The translations under genes and the position numbers were made by a program. Under the pieces are notes generated by a model. The model was not told where the DNA came from, ran no database searches, and saw only the letters and a program-made list of their open reading frames with translations. Source: Homarus americanus (Eukaryota; Arthropoda; Malacostraca; Decapoda; Nephropidae). From it: a stretch of DNA of 64,000 nt. The stretch lies in NCBI RefSeq assembly GCF_018991925.1, contig NW_024737042.1, positions 17,919,589 through 17,983,588 on the forward strand. The letters are read 5' to 3'. Within the stretch, counting starts at the first letter, position 1; each line of letters opens with the position of its first letter. Shown one piece after another: positions 43,719-54,830 of this stretch.

Positions 43719-44645
43719 TAACGGTTTATTGAAAAAGTCGGCAGCCCGAAGGCTAAAAATATACATTGGACAAAAATGACTTATTACATACAAAGACATG
43801 GGGTGGGTGGGTCGTTTAACAAAAGCTTTCGTTACTGAAAGAAGAAGGAGCATGAATTTAAAATACAAATTATTATAGTTTACAGTTGATGGCCCGGGCC
43901 TGGACTGGTGATGGAGACACCAGGTGGTGAGGTGTTCAAGTGGTGTAGTAACACGTCCTCGGGTGTTGATATGAGGGACCTCGTGGTCATGGAGACATCG
44001 GGTGGTGTGATGTTCACGTGGTGTGGTAACTCGTCCTCGGGTGTTGAAATGAAGGACCTCACGTGGTCATGGAGACATCGGGTGGTGTGGTGTTCACGTG
44101 GTGTAGTAACTCATCCTCAGGTGTTAATATGAAGGACCTCACGTGGTCTTAGAGACACCGGGTGGTGTGGTGTTCACGTGGTACAGTGACTCGTCCTCGG
44201 GTGTTGATATGAAGGACCTCACGTAGTCATGGGGACACAGTGTGGTGTGGGGTGGTGTCATAGTACCTCACTGCTCGGTGATGTTGTGTTATCCCGTAGT
44301 CAGGTGCAGAGCCGGCCGGCTCTCTTTTGCTCCCAGGGTGGATGGATTAGCACCTCCTTGTCAGAAGATGGTGGCTAGTTCACAGGGGTGCTTATCTCAC
44401 TGGTGGGTCACGGCTTTCACTGGTACTGACTAGTGCTGAATTCACTGGCTTAAACTCTGTTTATCAGTGATCCCAATTCTTTGCGAAACGAAATTGTCAC
44501 TTTTGATTATGTAGATATCCTGGTGGTGAACATGGGTCGGGGAGAGGGACTTGGGGAATGGGCCGACATTGGCCAAGGGGAGCAGCTGCGTAACGGGAGC
44601 AGCGCCTGAATAGGTCTTGACTCTTTGGTGGTCAAGGATGTAGTG
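43681..44645 (-). mobile_element. Composite unit 2
   Basis: Same order as unit 1: (AAT)n, TTAACGGTTTATTGAAAAAG tail (43681-43875), an 80-bp VNTR (43895-44235), a unique segment (shared TTCTTTGCGAAACGAAATTG against TTCTTTCCTAAATGAAATAG), and GTCTTGACTCTTTGGTGGTC with AAGGATGTAG at 44,615-44,645. Units 1 and 2 are similar at both ends but differ in the VNTR unit, so they may be two insertions or an old tandem duplication with VNTR turnover. Confidence 0.7.
43895..44235. repeat. 80-bp minisatellite within composite unit 2
   Basis: Four to five copies spaced 80 bases (e.g. CATGGAGACATCGGGTGGTG at 43,988 and 44,068). Each contains ACTCGTCCTCGGGTGTTGA and GAAGGACCTCACGTGGT. The CCTCACGTGGT core is also in the 45-bp VNTR of unit 1. 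Confidence 0.93.
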
Positions 44646-44646
44646 T

Positions 44647-44700
44647 GAAGAAGAAGAAGAAGAAGAAGAAGAAAAAGAAGAAGAAGAAGAAGAAGAAGAA
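44647..44700. repeat. (GAA)n microsatellite
   Basis: About 54 bases of GAA with one AAA interruption. Confidence 0.96.
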
Positions 44701-44702
44701 AT

Positions 44703-45000
44703 GTTATAGCCTGAATGAAATGTGGACTCTCATTCTCTCTCCTTAGGTCTGCTTTGCTCTGCCTCCGGGGAACGAGAACATCGGCCCCAAAGCCGACAAC
44801 AGTTACCGATATTGACTATGAGGCAACAGTCACTGAATGCCGCATAGATCTGCTGCTCAACTAACTCAACACAGCTAGGATAGTTACTTATGTATTACGA
44901 TATTAAATTTTAAGGTAATAAAATGGCGGCGAAGGTGTGGCTATTGAGGAAGGCTGGAGGCCACGTTTGAAAAAAAAGTAGTAGTAGTAGTAGTAGTACC
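44703..45000 (+). mobile_element. Family F 3' end
   Basis: Matches 60210-60500: coding remnants (SLLRSALLCLRGTRT, DIDYEATVTECRID), a stop, then GGTAATAAAATGGCGGCGAA and a GTA-repeat end. It is the C-terminal end of ORF2 plus the 3' UTR. Confidence 0.8.
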
Positions 45001-45200
45001 TGATGCTTACTATCCCTGATATCGGACCCCTCCTCCACCCTCTGGAAGAAGCTATCAGTGTCAATTTCATTCCCAAATTAGTGAAACACTCTCACTTAAC
45101 CCCAGCAGAAAGATCACTCCTTGCATTACCACCGAGACTGGGAGGAATGGGATTGACCAATCCTGAGGGGGAACCAGCCACTGTCACTATCACCTGAGGA
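45001..45200 (+). pseudogene. Family F fragment from upstream in the ORF
   Basis: Reads LTIPDIGPLLHPLEEAISVN, FIPKLVKHSHLTPAERSLLA and LPPRLGGMGLTNPE. I recognise this as the region between the RT and the zinc-finger/endonuclease part of the same retroelement family. It lies after the 3' end rather than before it, so the order is rearranged, and the two may be separate insertions. Confidence 0.7.
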
Positions 45201-45433
45201 GTTTCCCCTCCTGCCGGCCAACTCGGGTACTACACGTCTACCCTCTGTGGTGGAAACAGTACCGGCCATCTTAATTCTGTTGGTTGTAGCACTTGTGAGT
45301 ACGTTAACCCCACCCCCCCCCACTATTATAACTTTTTTAGATCTTCCTTTCTCACACCTCAGTGATCCTGAGTTTTTACTGTTCTTTAATCAGTATCAAT
45401 GTTCCTTCAATGATGATGCTAGCGTCATTCCCT

Positions 45434-45600
45434 AAGATAATAATAAAAATAATGAGAATAATTAATGGTTTATTGAAAGAGCATGACAGCTGGAAGGCTG
45501 AAAATATACTGTTACATAATTGGGGAATAGGTCACTTGATTTATAAATAATATACAAGTAACATAAGTAATACAAATATGATATCTAATATACTATAGGA
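45434..45600 (-). mobile_element. Family C 3' UTR fragment
   Basis: Reversed it reads ACTTGTATATTATTTATAAA, CCCCAATTATGTAACAGTAT, TTTTCAGCCTTCCAGCTG and CTCTTTCAATAAACCATTAA, matching the family C 3' UTR at 32,620-32,760. A GT run follows at 45,606. Confidence 0.85.
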
Positions 45601-47030
45601 CTAGGCGTGTGTGTGTGTGTCTGTTCTGGGCAGCCGCAACGGCACAATCGTTTTTCATCAAACTTGGTGGAAAATTCGCAAAAAATTCGTAGAGTGGAAC
45701 AAACCTGGTCCCATATCGATGGTTTCCTTAGGAAGCCAATACATAACCATTTTATTTACGCTGGAAAACGATGCAAGTCTACGGACTTGGCGCACCCTCA
45801 TTCGCTGTACGCTGTCAGCCCATGATTGCAGTTATCGTATGGCTCCCTCCTCCTCCCCCCACTTTTTTTCTTAGCCTACCTTTTTTTAATGCTGTTTGGA
45901 TTAGAAAATAGTTAAAGATAACAGGTGGGGGGGAGCTGAATTTCATCATGAGTCTGGATGCGCATGTCATGATCGTGATGACGGCTAACCTAAAAACCTT
46001 AAGGATTCATATTACGCTCAAACGTCCACAAAACCTTCTGAGTCCCCCAGTGGAAACGTCCCCCGTTTTCTCTGTTTCCTTGATGACGTCATCGAGAGGC
46101 CGTCTTTGTCTAAAGGGAACTTTGAATCTAATCAGCGGATTTCGTAGCAAGACGCTGTATGTTGGGACCTGTTGCCATCCAACCCTTTGTAATCAATTTA
46201 ATTTTTGCTTTTGATAGCTCAGTCAGAGCATTGTTAGTGAAGATAATAGTAGGGAATGAAACTAAGTTCATAGTCTCAGTTTCAACGTCAGAGTGTACAG
46301 TAAAGTAATTCATCGAAATAGAAGTAGGTGGACTCCCTGACCTATCTTGTGTGAGGGTGCCGCGGGCATTTCAACCGTTAGTAAGTGCTCGCCCCCTCAC
46401 CCATACAGGTAGGTCATTCCACTCTGTGTTGTAATTCGCCCTTCTTTAAGTGATTTGACCCAATTAATAGTTGATTGTGCAAGTGTTACAGTAACTTAGT
46501 TGATATGCTCTGAGTGAAGTAATGTTTACGCCTTTAACGTCCCCTGAAACGTGATGTCGTTGTCACCGTTAGTAAGTGCTCGCCCCTTCACCCATACAGG
46601 TCCCTAACGCATCCTAGGCCGTGTCTGTAGCGTGGATGTTGTATCCACTATGTCTGGAGAGATGTCCGAGGTCCAGTAGGATCAGTTACCTTCATGGGAC
46701 CCGACCGTCAGACACTTCAGTACTTCCTATGGCCCCCATAGCTGGCCAGTCTGACCCTAACGTCTGTTGGTACATTTATTCTTTCTCCTACCTCCATTTT
46801 AATGTTTAATTAAATAAATATTGTATTTGTATATTGTGTCTATTATTTACCTACAGTATCTACCGTTATTTCATCCCTATTACTTGATACTATCATTACA
46901 TATACCCATGAGCCTCCTCTCGTCACGCTACCAATGGTTGTAGGTATTAATGTAAAGAAAAATGTTATAAGAGGCAGGCCCTAATACGCAGTTTCAACGT
47001 TACCAGACGACCTTACAGCTACAGTGTATA
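45601..47030. other. Unassigned segment
   Basis: No domain-level coding. TTTTTCATCAAACTTGGTGG near 45,650 and CGCTGTACGCTGTCAGC near 45,801 recall sequences near 48,640, suggesting a shared MITE-like repeat. The direct repeat at 46374/46565 is annotated separately. Confidence 0.5.
46374..46601. repeat. 37-bp direct repeat, 191 bp apart
   Basis: ACCGTTAGTAAGTGCTCGCC plus CCCTCACCCATACAGGT lies at 46374-46410 and again at 46565-46601, with one C/T difference. The DNA between does not repeat. Confidence 0.85.
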
Positions 47031-47099
47031 CTTATTCCTGTGGGTGACTGTACATGGAAAAAGAGAAGAGATAAAAAGATAATGACAGGAATGAATGGA

Positions 47100-47360
47100 G
47101 AAGATGACTACAATAGACACAAGGTGAATATAGACAGTAAAACAGACAGGAGGTTGACAAAAATAGACAGATTCATACATGCACAGATAGACAATATGGC
47201 AACTAACATGACAGACAGACAGCTGACTGACTGGTTCACATTAGACAAACAGGCAGACACACGCCAACAACGGATAAGACAGACAGATTTGACGACACAA
47301 AGAGTACAGACGGGCTTACAGTCAAACACCACGCAGACGAACAGACAGTTGGGATGACAA
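47100..47360. repeat. Degenerate (ACAG)n tract
   Basis: ACAGACAG-rich sequence with many substitutions. It supports a 105-codon frame made of D, T, R and Q, which is a repeat artefact. Confidence 0.75.
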
Positions 47361-47794
47361 TAGACAGGACGGATAGGCTTGAAAATGATTAAAAGGCATT
47401 TATAAACAAGAATAACACCAAATTGACCATAGCTGCATCAGTGGGGGTAGGAGGTCTTACATCCACCAGCGTAAATAATAAGACGCATTGAAAACTGACA
47501 CCCTCGCGCGGAAAGAACACCGATGGTTGGTCAGTCATGTGAGATGGGCCTAAAACTGACTAACGTACATGATGACTATGATGACTTAACACAGGTGATG
47601 ACTTAAGCAGATGGTGACTAATCTAACCAGAATCAAGGTCACTTCTCTTCATAATATAATTTATCTCGGAATGATCATCGGTGATTCACATTTTTTTTAT
47701 TTTTTTATTTTAACCTCTCCTAATGGCGAATATTTCTTTAACTAATTATTCTAACCTTTATTCTATTCCTTCTTATAGTATATTAGATACTGTA

Positions 47795-48635
47795 AGTATC
47801 ACGACCACTACCATGATTATAACAATCACGACCACGATTATAACAACCAGGACCATGATTATAACAACCACGACAATGATTATAACAACCACGACAATGA
47901 TTATAACAAACACGACCATGATTATAACAACCACGACCATGATTATAACAACCACGACCATGATTATAACACTCACGACCATGATTATAACAACCACGAC
48001 CATGATTATAACAACCGCGACTATGATTATAACAACCACGACCATGATTATAACACTCACGACCATGATTATAACACCCACGACTATGATTATAACAACC
48101 ACGACCATGATTATAACAACCACGACCAAGATTATAACAACCACGAATATGATTATAACAACCACGACCATGATTATAACACTCACGACCATGATTATAA
48201 CAACCACGACCATAATTATAACAACCACGACTATGATTATAACAACCACGACCATGATTATAACAACCACGAATATGATTATAACAACCACTACCATGAT
48301 TATAACACTCACGACCATGATTAAAACAACCACGACTATGATTATAACAACCACGACCATGATTATAACAACCACGAATATGATTATAACAACCACTACC
48401 ATGATTATAACACTCACGACCATGATTATAACAACCACGACCATAATTATAACAACCACGACTATGGTTATAACAACCACGACCATGATTATAACAACCA
48501 CGAATATGATTATAACAACCACTACCATGATTATAACACTCACGACCATGATTAAAACAACCACGACTATGATTATAACAACCACTACCATGATTATAAC
48601 AACCACGACCATGATTATAACAACCACGACCATCT
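47795..48635. repeat. 21-bp minisatellite with 231-bp higher-order unit
   Basis: About 40 copies of ACCACGACCATGATTATAAC plus A. Variant copies (ACTCACGACC, CCATAATTATAAC, GATTAAAAC, CCACGAATATG) recur in order. The marker CCATAATTATAAC occurs at about 48,208 and 48,439, and GATTAAAAC at 48,320 and 48,551, both 231 bases apart, i.e. 11 units. Because 21 is divisible by three, both strands stay open for over 300 codons. These are not genes. Confidence 0.96.
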
Positions 48636-48874
48636 GGAAAACGATGTCGCTGTATGCTGTCAGCTGGACAGCGGTTGCGTGGTAGCCAAGCACGAGCGTT
48701 CGAACTTTCACGCCTCGGTAAACTGTACCACTGAACTCGCCACCGGGCACGAAGGGTCCATGATCACCTGTATAGTAATCAGGTGGGGAGAAGCTGAAAC
48801 TACAGGGCATTTCAACATAGTGACAGTGGAAAAAGTAAAATTGACTGGGAGTGAATACACTGGTTGATTACAAG

Positions 48875-49710
48875 TTATTGATAATTTTTACAATGGTTGG
48901 GACTGGGCTGGATGCGGTTGTAGTATCGAACAGCAAATCTCGGAAGAGGGATCTTGGGTGGTAATAGGAGCCGGTATCGAGGATGGTGCAGAAGCTTCTC
49001 ACCAAATTTGCAGATAAGGTCGTGGTGATGGTCAGTGAGAGCCGACAGGGCCAGTGTGTTGAGCGCTTCTTGATCTGTGGAGTAGGAAAGGGAGAGAATA
49101 ATCTTGCAGGCCCTTTTTTGCACTTTTTGTAGGTGTTTACATTGTGTGGCATTTAGGGAGGAAGACCAGGCAGGGGAGGCATAGGTGAGCTTGAGAAGTA
49201 TGAATGTTGAGTAAACACTAAGGAGCTCCGGGGCAGGAACTCCGAGAGACTTGAGTCGGCGGAGTAGGTGGAGACGAAAGCTGGAGGATTTGACAACTTC
49301 ACTGACGTGTAGTTTCCAATTTAGTTTATTGTCTATTGTGATACCGAGGAGCTTAGTGGAATCTACAACCTGGAATGTGTTGGGACCTAAAGTAAAAGAA
49401 GGGGGTGGGACAACGTCGGAGGAGTGGTAGGTGTGCATAACCATGGTCTTGGTATGGTTGATGGTGACGTGGTTGTTGGTGGCTCAGTTTTGGAGACTGT
49501 TCAATAAATCCTGAAGGGCGGTATAGTCTGGAGCAGAATTGTTGACACTGATCCCAATGGTGGAGTCGTCGACATATTTCCAGCGAGCAGGGGTTTCTCT
49601 TAGGGCATCATTGATAAGCATAAGGAAGCATAGTGGTCCCATCTTGGTGCCTTGGGAAACGCCACAGGTGAGTGACCGAAAGGTGGAGACAGCCCCTCGG
49701 AAGCGTACAG
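48875..49710 (-). pseudogene. Family C ORF2: RT palm end and C-terminus
   Basis: The frame at 48875-49444 gives FQVVDSTKLLGITIDNKLNW, LKSLGVPAPELLSVYSTFIL and KLTYASPAWSSSLNATQCKH. Upstream, 49,445-49,710 carries SRFRGAVSTFRSLTCG-like sequence, a GVSQGTKMGPLCFLMLINDA motif and WKYVDDSTIGISVN (the V-D-D active site), with a TGA-type interruption near 49,481. This is the region that binds primer and template. Confidence 0.85.
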
Positions 49711-49711
49711 C

Positions 49712-50494
49712 TTAGCATCGGTTACTGAGGAAGTCTGTAAGCCATGGTATAAAACTTCTTCGAAACCCGAGGTCGGTAGCTTTGTTGATGATTAAATTGT
49801 GGTCGACTAGGTCGAATGCCTTAGTGAAGTCAATGAAAGAGACAGCTACAGACGTTCTTCTATTCTCCAGATGGCGGTGTACGTAGTCGAGAAAGCTGAC
49901 AAGACAGTGAGTGGTAGAGGAAGTTTTCATATTACCAAATTTTTGAGGATCTATGGCGCCTGCAATATCAGCATAGGCCCAGTCAAACACAAAACTTTCA
50001 CTGATTAAGCTGGGTATTGGGGTGATTGCAATGGGTCGTAGCTGATTTAAGGATTGTGGGCTGGTTAACTTGGGCACTGGTGACACACATGAAGTTTTCC
50101 AGTCAGATGAGCATCTGGATTGACTGAGGGAAGCATTGATGATGGAGCAGAGGGGTTTAGCAAGCTCCGGGGAGAACTCCTTGAAGAGTTTCATTGGTAA
50201 GTCAATGGGGGTGGTGGAGCGTTTTAACTTCAGTTTGTCCAGACGTTTTGCTACTTCAAATTCTTCTACTAAGTCAGTGGGAAAGGGGGCTGGTAGGTAA
50301 GAAGGGAGATTGGTTGTGTCAGGCCGGGGGAGCGTCTGGCATATAGTAGCGAAATGGTTATTTGATCGCTCAGCTGCGTCAACATTAGTGAGATGGCTAA
50401 GGAAGGGGAGGGGGTGTGTCTTATTGTTTAGTCCACAGAGTTCTTTGAGCTTACCATACCACTGACTGATGTTGGTCTGCTTCAGGTGTTGCAA
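49712..50494 (-). pseudogene. Family C ORF2: RT fingers and palm
   Basis: 260 codons. STTPIDLPMKLFKEFSPELA and DWKTSCVSPVPKLTSPQSLN are the entry motifs. PIAITPIPSLISESFVFDWA, DPQKFGNMKTSSTTHCLVSF and VAVSFIDFTKAFDLVDHNLI follow. The first catalytic Asp (FIDFTKAFD) is intact. It ends at a frameshift just before the next RT motif. Confidence 0.9.
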
Positions 50495-51190
50495 TTTGGT
50501 TGGGTAGTGAGACTTCTCTGCAGTGCGTATTTTGCGGATGACTCAGTTGCGAAGGGACCTGTAGCGGTTGTGGTCATTGAGATAAAAGGCTCTGTCTCTC
50601 TGTTGAATATGTCCTTTGATCCGAGGTGTGATCCAGGGCAAATCTGCTGGGTGAGATCTGTCGGACTTCTCGGGAAAGAAGTGGTAGTGGTGTTGGTATA
50701 ATTTATCCATTTGGTGTCCACGTCATCTACACTAAGTACTTCAGTCCAGGGATGGTGAACTATCCACTGCCCAAAGAGACGCAATGCAGAGTCAATAATC
50801 GGCCTGTAGGTCTTCATGTAGGGTCTCTGTACTTGAGTGGGAGTGGCAGATGGGGACCAGAGCACTGATAAGTGTGTGCTACACCCGATAGGAGGCATTG
50901 GTTGAGGTGGTTGGTACTGGTCCACTAAGTCGGTTAAGATAAGGTCAAGGGTATTTTGACCGTGTGTAGGGAAGTTCAAAACTTGTGATAATGACCACTG
51001 GTCCTGGATATCAGTGGTGTCAATTTCATTATAATCTCTGCATAATACTAACTTGCCCCCTGGGTACCTAACTCTGAGGTGGTCTGAGGTGGTAATGAGA
51101 TGATTGATAGGAGTGTCTCTGGTGAATGAGCGATATATGTAAACACCGACATATATGTAAACTCCATTGTGGTCCTTGTCAGTGGCACTT
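50482..51190 (-). pseudogene. Family C ORF2: endonuclease and linker
   Basis: The frames include GGVYIYVGVYIYRSFTRDTP (approximate start), LVLCRDYNEIDTTDIQDQWS (GDFN region, now CRDYN), NTLDLILTDLVDQYQPPQP and STHLSVLWSP (the SDH region). A frame at 50482-50979 continues through the linker to QRSLTTQPNCNT. Because key residues are changed, the endonuclease is not active. Confidence 0.75.
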
Positions 51191-51684
51191 TAAAGGTGAC
51201 AGACAAAGGGCCCACTATTTGTGTAAGGGCGGTAACGAGCAAGATGGTTGTCCGCCGCTCGTTTGCTTGTTCGCGGCCCCCACTAGGGGGAGTAGAGTAA
51301 GGTGAGAAGGTTGCTGCTGCTTCATAACACACCAGACACTACCCAGCTGTCAACACAGCTGTACTTGCAACCCGCTGTTCGTTCAAATTCTGGTTGTGTG
51401 CTCATCTGAAGCTCCTGGGCGCGTGGGCTGATTCCCCAGACCTTCACTATTCGGCTGTCAACCCCCGAACACCTGCTCCAGCTACTACCGCGGCTGCCAC
51501 GTCATCGCCACTTCCTCCACGCCCTATCCACCGTCCGTGCCCTGGTGTCTCTCCTGTGTGGCAAGACATCGCCCACCCACGCCGGCAGCAAGTGAGGAAG
51601 CTGCCCTGGACCTTCTCCCCCCTGAGAGCGGGTCACCGCTTTACCAGAACATTCCACCTGGCTGCCGCCATAGGAAATAGCCAT
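51191..51684. other. GC-rich unassigned segment
   Basis: Higher GC than its neighbours, with CAACACAGCTGTACTTGC and GCGGCTGCCACGTCATCGCC. The 111-codon forward frame (51394-51729) is Pro/Ala-rich with no recognised domain. It could be a 5' UTR of a retroelement or a host exon; no evidence decides this. Confidence 0.45.
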
Positions 51685-51865
51685 CAATTGTTTGACTCCC
51701 GTAATTGTTTGATTCCCGTAATTGTTTGACTCCCGTAACTGTTTGACTCCAGTAATTGTTTGACTAACGTAATTGTTTGACTCCCGTAATTGTTTGACTT
51801 CCGTAATAGTTTGACTCCCGTAATTGTTTGACTCCCGTAATTGTTTGACTACCGTAATTGTTTAT
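51685..51865. repeat. 17-bp minisatellite (ATTGTTTGACTCCCGTA)
   Basis: About ten copies with single-base changes (ACTCCAGTA, ACTAACGTA). No coding. Confidence 0.95.
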
Positions 51866-52205
51866 TTGACATTTTTGTGAGTGGTGTCATTTTTTTTTCG
51901 TTATTTTCGTAGTAAAGAGATGTCAATCACTAACGGTTGTTTGTTATCCCTCGGAAAACCATGGTTCTTGACTTTCGTCTTACAAGATCTTGATTAGGCT
52001 GGCAAGTGATTTATATCCCTAAGTCCCAGGCCTTTACAATCTGGTTTTAAACGCTGCCGTGTTTTGGGGGCTTTTCTTTGGGATGCACTATCAGAACACT
52101 GTTTGGTAATCAATCATTGCACTGATCACTTGCATGGTCTGTTGAATAAATCCCTGTGTAGTAAGGCTGGTAGGGCGTTGGGATATATAGGGGAGAGAGG
52201 GGGGC
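51866..52205. other. No gene seen
   Basis: Unassigned, moderately AT-rich DNA between the minisatellite and the family E 5' segment. Confidence 0.6.
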
Positions 52206-52276
52206 AGTGACAAACAGACTCGGCCTGGCTGCCAAAACCCGGAGCGCCTTTAGGGCACGTCTTGTCTCACTGATGG

Positions 52277-53263
52277 TTGACAAGTGATGTGCTAGATCGT
52301 ATGTGTTACACCCCCTTTACCCATAGTGTCGACACAATACTCCCTCATATCGATCCTGATGTCTTTCTACAAAACTCACTGGGTTACACCAACCCAAACT
52401 GTAACTATTACTTTCCTGACTCTCCCGAGTTTAGTTCTAGTCTCCTACTACCTCATTCTTTCTCCTTGATTAGCCATAACATCAGCAGTATTCCCCTTCA
52501 TCTAAATACCTTTTTAGATCAGTGTTTATCTTCTATTGCCCACAAATTTGATGTACTTGGGTTCTGTGAGACCAAACTCACTAACGATATTGAACATTTG
52601 TATAACATTCCTAATTATAATAGACACTGCGTCAACACGTCACGACACAGTGGTGGTGTCGCCCTACAGTATATGTTCATATCAAGTATAACACTTCTGT
52701 AAGAGATGACTTAAAGGTTCAGGAGGAGTACATGGAGAGTGTTTTCAATGAATTACGAAAGGACACACTAGATATCCTAGTAGGAGTAATCTACAGAAGA
52801 CCTCACACAAATGTGAGGAATTTTCTTGATAAATTTTACGGAGCTTATCACTATTATAAGTTCAGAGAGGAAACGTTGCTACATTACAGGAGCTTTCAAC
52901 TTTGATCTATTAAAATCAGAAACCGACACCTCGGTATTAGATCTTCTTGATACCTGTCATTCTAAGCTCTTCTTCAACACTATAACCAAACCCACTAGAG
53001 TAACTGCCACCTCTGCCTCTGTGATAGAACATATCTGGACTAACAACACTCCTAACAACCTAGCAAGTGGAATTATTTATAACAATATCTCAGATCACTT
53101 CCCAGTTTTTGCCATGTATAAAACAGCCACAAGACCTGAAAGGTCTAGTAGAGTCTCAGTACAACACAGAGACTACTGCACCAACAAAATGCTCCATTTT
53201 GAAAACAACCTAATGAATGCTAAGCTGCAACTTCTCTTGCATCTTCGATGCTTGCTTTTATAA
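52277..53263 (+). pseudogene. Family E ORF2 copy 2: AP-like endonuclease
   Basis: The frame 52277-52702 contains ISHNISSIPLHLNTFLDQCL and KFDVLGFCETKLTNDIEHLY, with the catalytic Glu (CETK). GGVALQY follows. After a frameshift at about 52,680, DILVGVIYRRPHTNVRNFLD appears, then 52826-53263 with CYITGAFNFDLLK (GAFN where GDFN is expected, so one metal ligand is lost), VIEHIWTNNTPNNLASGIIY and ISDHFPVFAM (SDH kept). The start ATG lies about 70 bases after a segment that resembles the composite units at 43,590 and 44,590. Confidence 0.9.
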
Positions 53264-54830
53264 ATGCTTCCCCTTAAAGACTAAGTCAGTGAAAAGTGTA
53301 TCCATTTCCAAACCCTATATCACTAGCGAAATTAAGATAATGAAAAAAGAAAAACACAAACTCCAAAGGAAATTTGCAAAAAGACCCATAACTTTCGATG
53401 ATGCTTACCGAAGTATCAGAAATAGAGTAACTCAAGCAGTTAGAAATGCCAGACGTAACTATTATACAAATAAGCTCCAGTCAGCATCAGGCGACAGTAA
53501 GAAAACCTGGAAAGCCATAAATTCTATTCAGAACAGGAACACTCAGCCTTCGGCCCCCTCACTCAGCTCTTATCATAAATGATTAATTGCCAACCACTTC
53601 AATTAATATTTTATTAATGTTGGCAAAATCTTGCGGAGAGCATCCCTGATCACCATAAGGAATTTAGAGCCTACCTACAAAACAGACAGCAAAATTAGCT
53701 GTTCTTATCCCCTGTCACAGCAGATGAATTACTGGCCATCAAAAAAATGTCCAAAGATGCAGCAGCAGGCGATGACAATATACCAATGAGCATCATTAAG
53801 AAAGTAGCCCACTTATTACTACTTGTTCTCCTGTACATTTGTAACTCCTCCTTCACTAGTGGTGTCTTTCCGGATAAACTTAAAATTGCTAAAGTTCTCC
53901 CAGCATATAAAAATCTGGGGACAAAGGTCTCTTTAAGAATTACTGCCCCATATCAGTACTCCCAGCCTTGAGTAAGATACTGAAGAAGCTAGAATGTAGC
54001 AGACTAAATTCATTCTGCAATGCCAGTAACATGTTTACAAACTCCCAGTTTGGATTTAGAGCTAGAAGGTCGACTGAGAGTGTTCTGCTATCCTTTACTA
54101 ATGACATCTTAAACTCCTTTCATTACAGTCCGTTCACAGTCGGTATATTCTTGGATCTCTCCAAAGCCTTCGATACTGTCGACCATACCATCCTCCTTTC
54201 AAAGCTTGAACATTACAGCATTAGGGGCCTTCCCCACAAGTAGTTTGTCTCATATCTGTCCAACAGGAATCAGTATGTCTGCTATAATAATCACCAATCT
54301 GACTCCTCGCCAATCTTGTATGGCATCCCCCAAGGTTCCATTCTTGGCCAGTACTGTTTTTGTTGTACATAAACGATATAGTCCACTCCAGCACACTCAT
54401 AAAATACAAATTATTTCCAGACGATAGTAATCTCTATGCCAGCAACTCAGACCTCCATTCCTTGATGAGAACTATGAACACTGAATTGACTAAAGACAGG
54501 ACCTGGGTAATACGTAATAAACTGACCTTAAACCTTGAGAAAACCCACAACATGATCTTTCACAGAAGGAAAAACTTATCCCCTGACTTGGACCCCCTGT
54601 ACCTTGGTAATACAGTCCTCAAACGCGAACAAAATAGTAAATTCCTCGGAGTTATTGTTGATGAGAAACTTAACTGGAGAAACCACATACACGCCATCCA
54701 CACTAAAGTCAATAAACAGTGCGATATCATGTGTCACACTCGACAGTCGCTCACTCTCACAGCAATGAAAGAAATCTATCATGATCTTGTTTCCGAACAC
54801 CTGATACACTTTCACACACTATGAGGGGGC
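53217..54830 (+). pseudogene. Family E ORF2 copy 2: linker and RT
   Basis: Basic linker KKEKHKLQRKFAKRPITF and NRVTQAVRNARRNYYTNKLQ (53217-53582). The RT frames hold AAAGDDNIPMSIIKKVAHLL (53747-53971), [19 protein letters not shown] and [20 protein letters not shown] (53968-54243, first catalytic Asp intact), then PILYGIPQGSILG, and FPDDSNLYASNSDLHSLMRT at 54360-54824. The F-A-D-D active site has become F-P-D-D. Frameshifts at about 53,590, 53,950, 54,240 and 54,350 inactivate it. Confidence 0.92.

Larger units (their letters stand above)
48785..51190 (-). mobile_element. Family C LINE, reverse strand
   Basis: From upstream to downstream on the reverse strand: endonuclease (51,170-50,950), linker, RT (50,494-49,450) and C-terminus ending RYYNRIQPSPNHCKNYQ at 48,875, followed by the first ~90 bases of the 3' UTR. 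The rest of the 3' UTR is replaced by unrelated sequence and the 21-bp minisatellite. The 5' end is lost near 51,190. Confidence 0.9.

Noticed and set aside
47040..47357. 105-codon frame rich in Asp, Thr, Arg and Gln
   Set aside because: It follows a degenerate ACAG repeat and has no recognisable domain.
47723..48810. Open frames of 320 and 345 codons on opposite strands
   Set aside because: They are translations of a 21-bp minisatellite, whose unit length keeps all frames open, and have no non-repeat sequence of gene-like length.
51394..51729. 111-codon Pro/Ala-rich frame as a host gene
   Set aside because: No domain, and it reads into the 17-bp minisatellite. The region is noted as unassigned instead.
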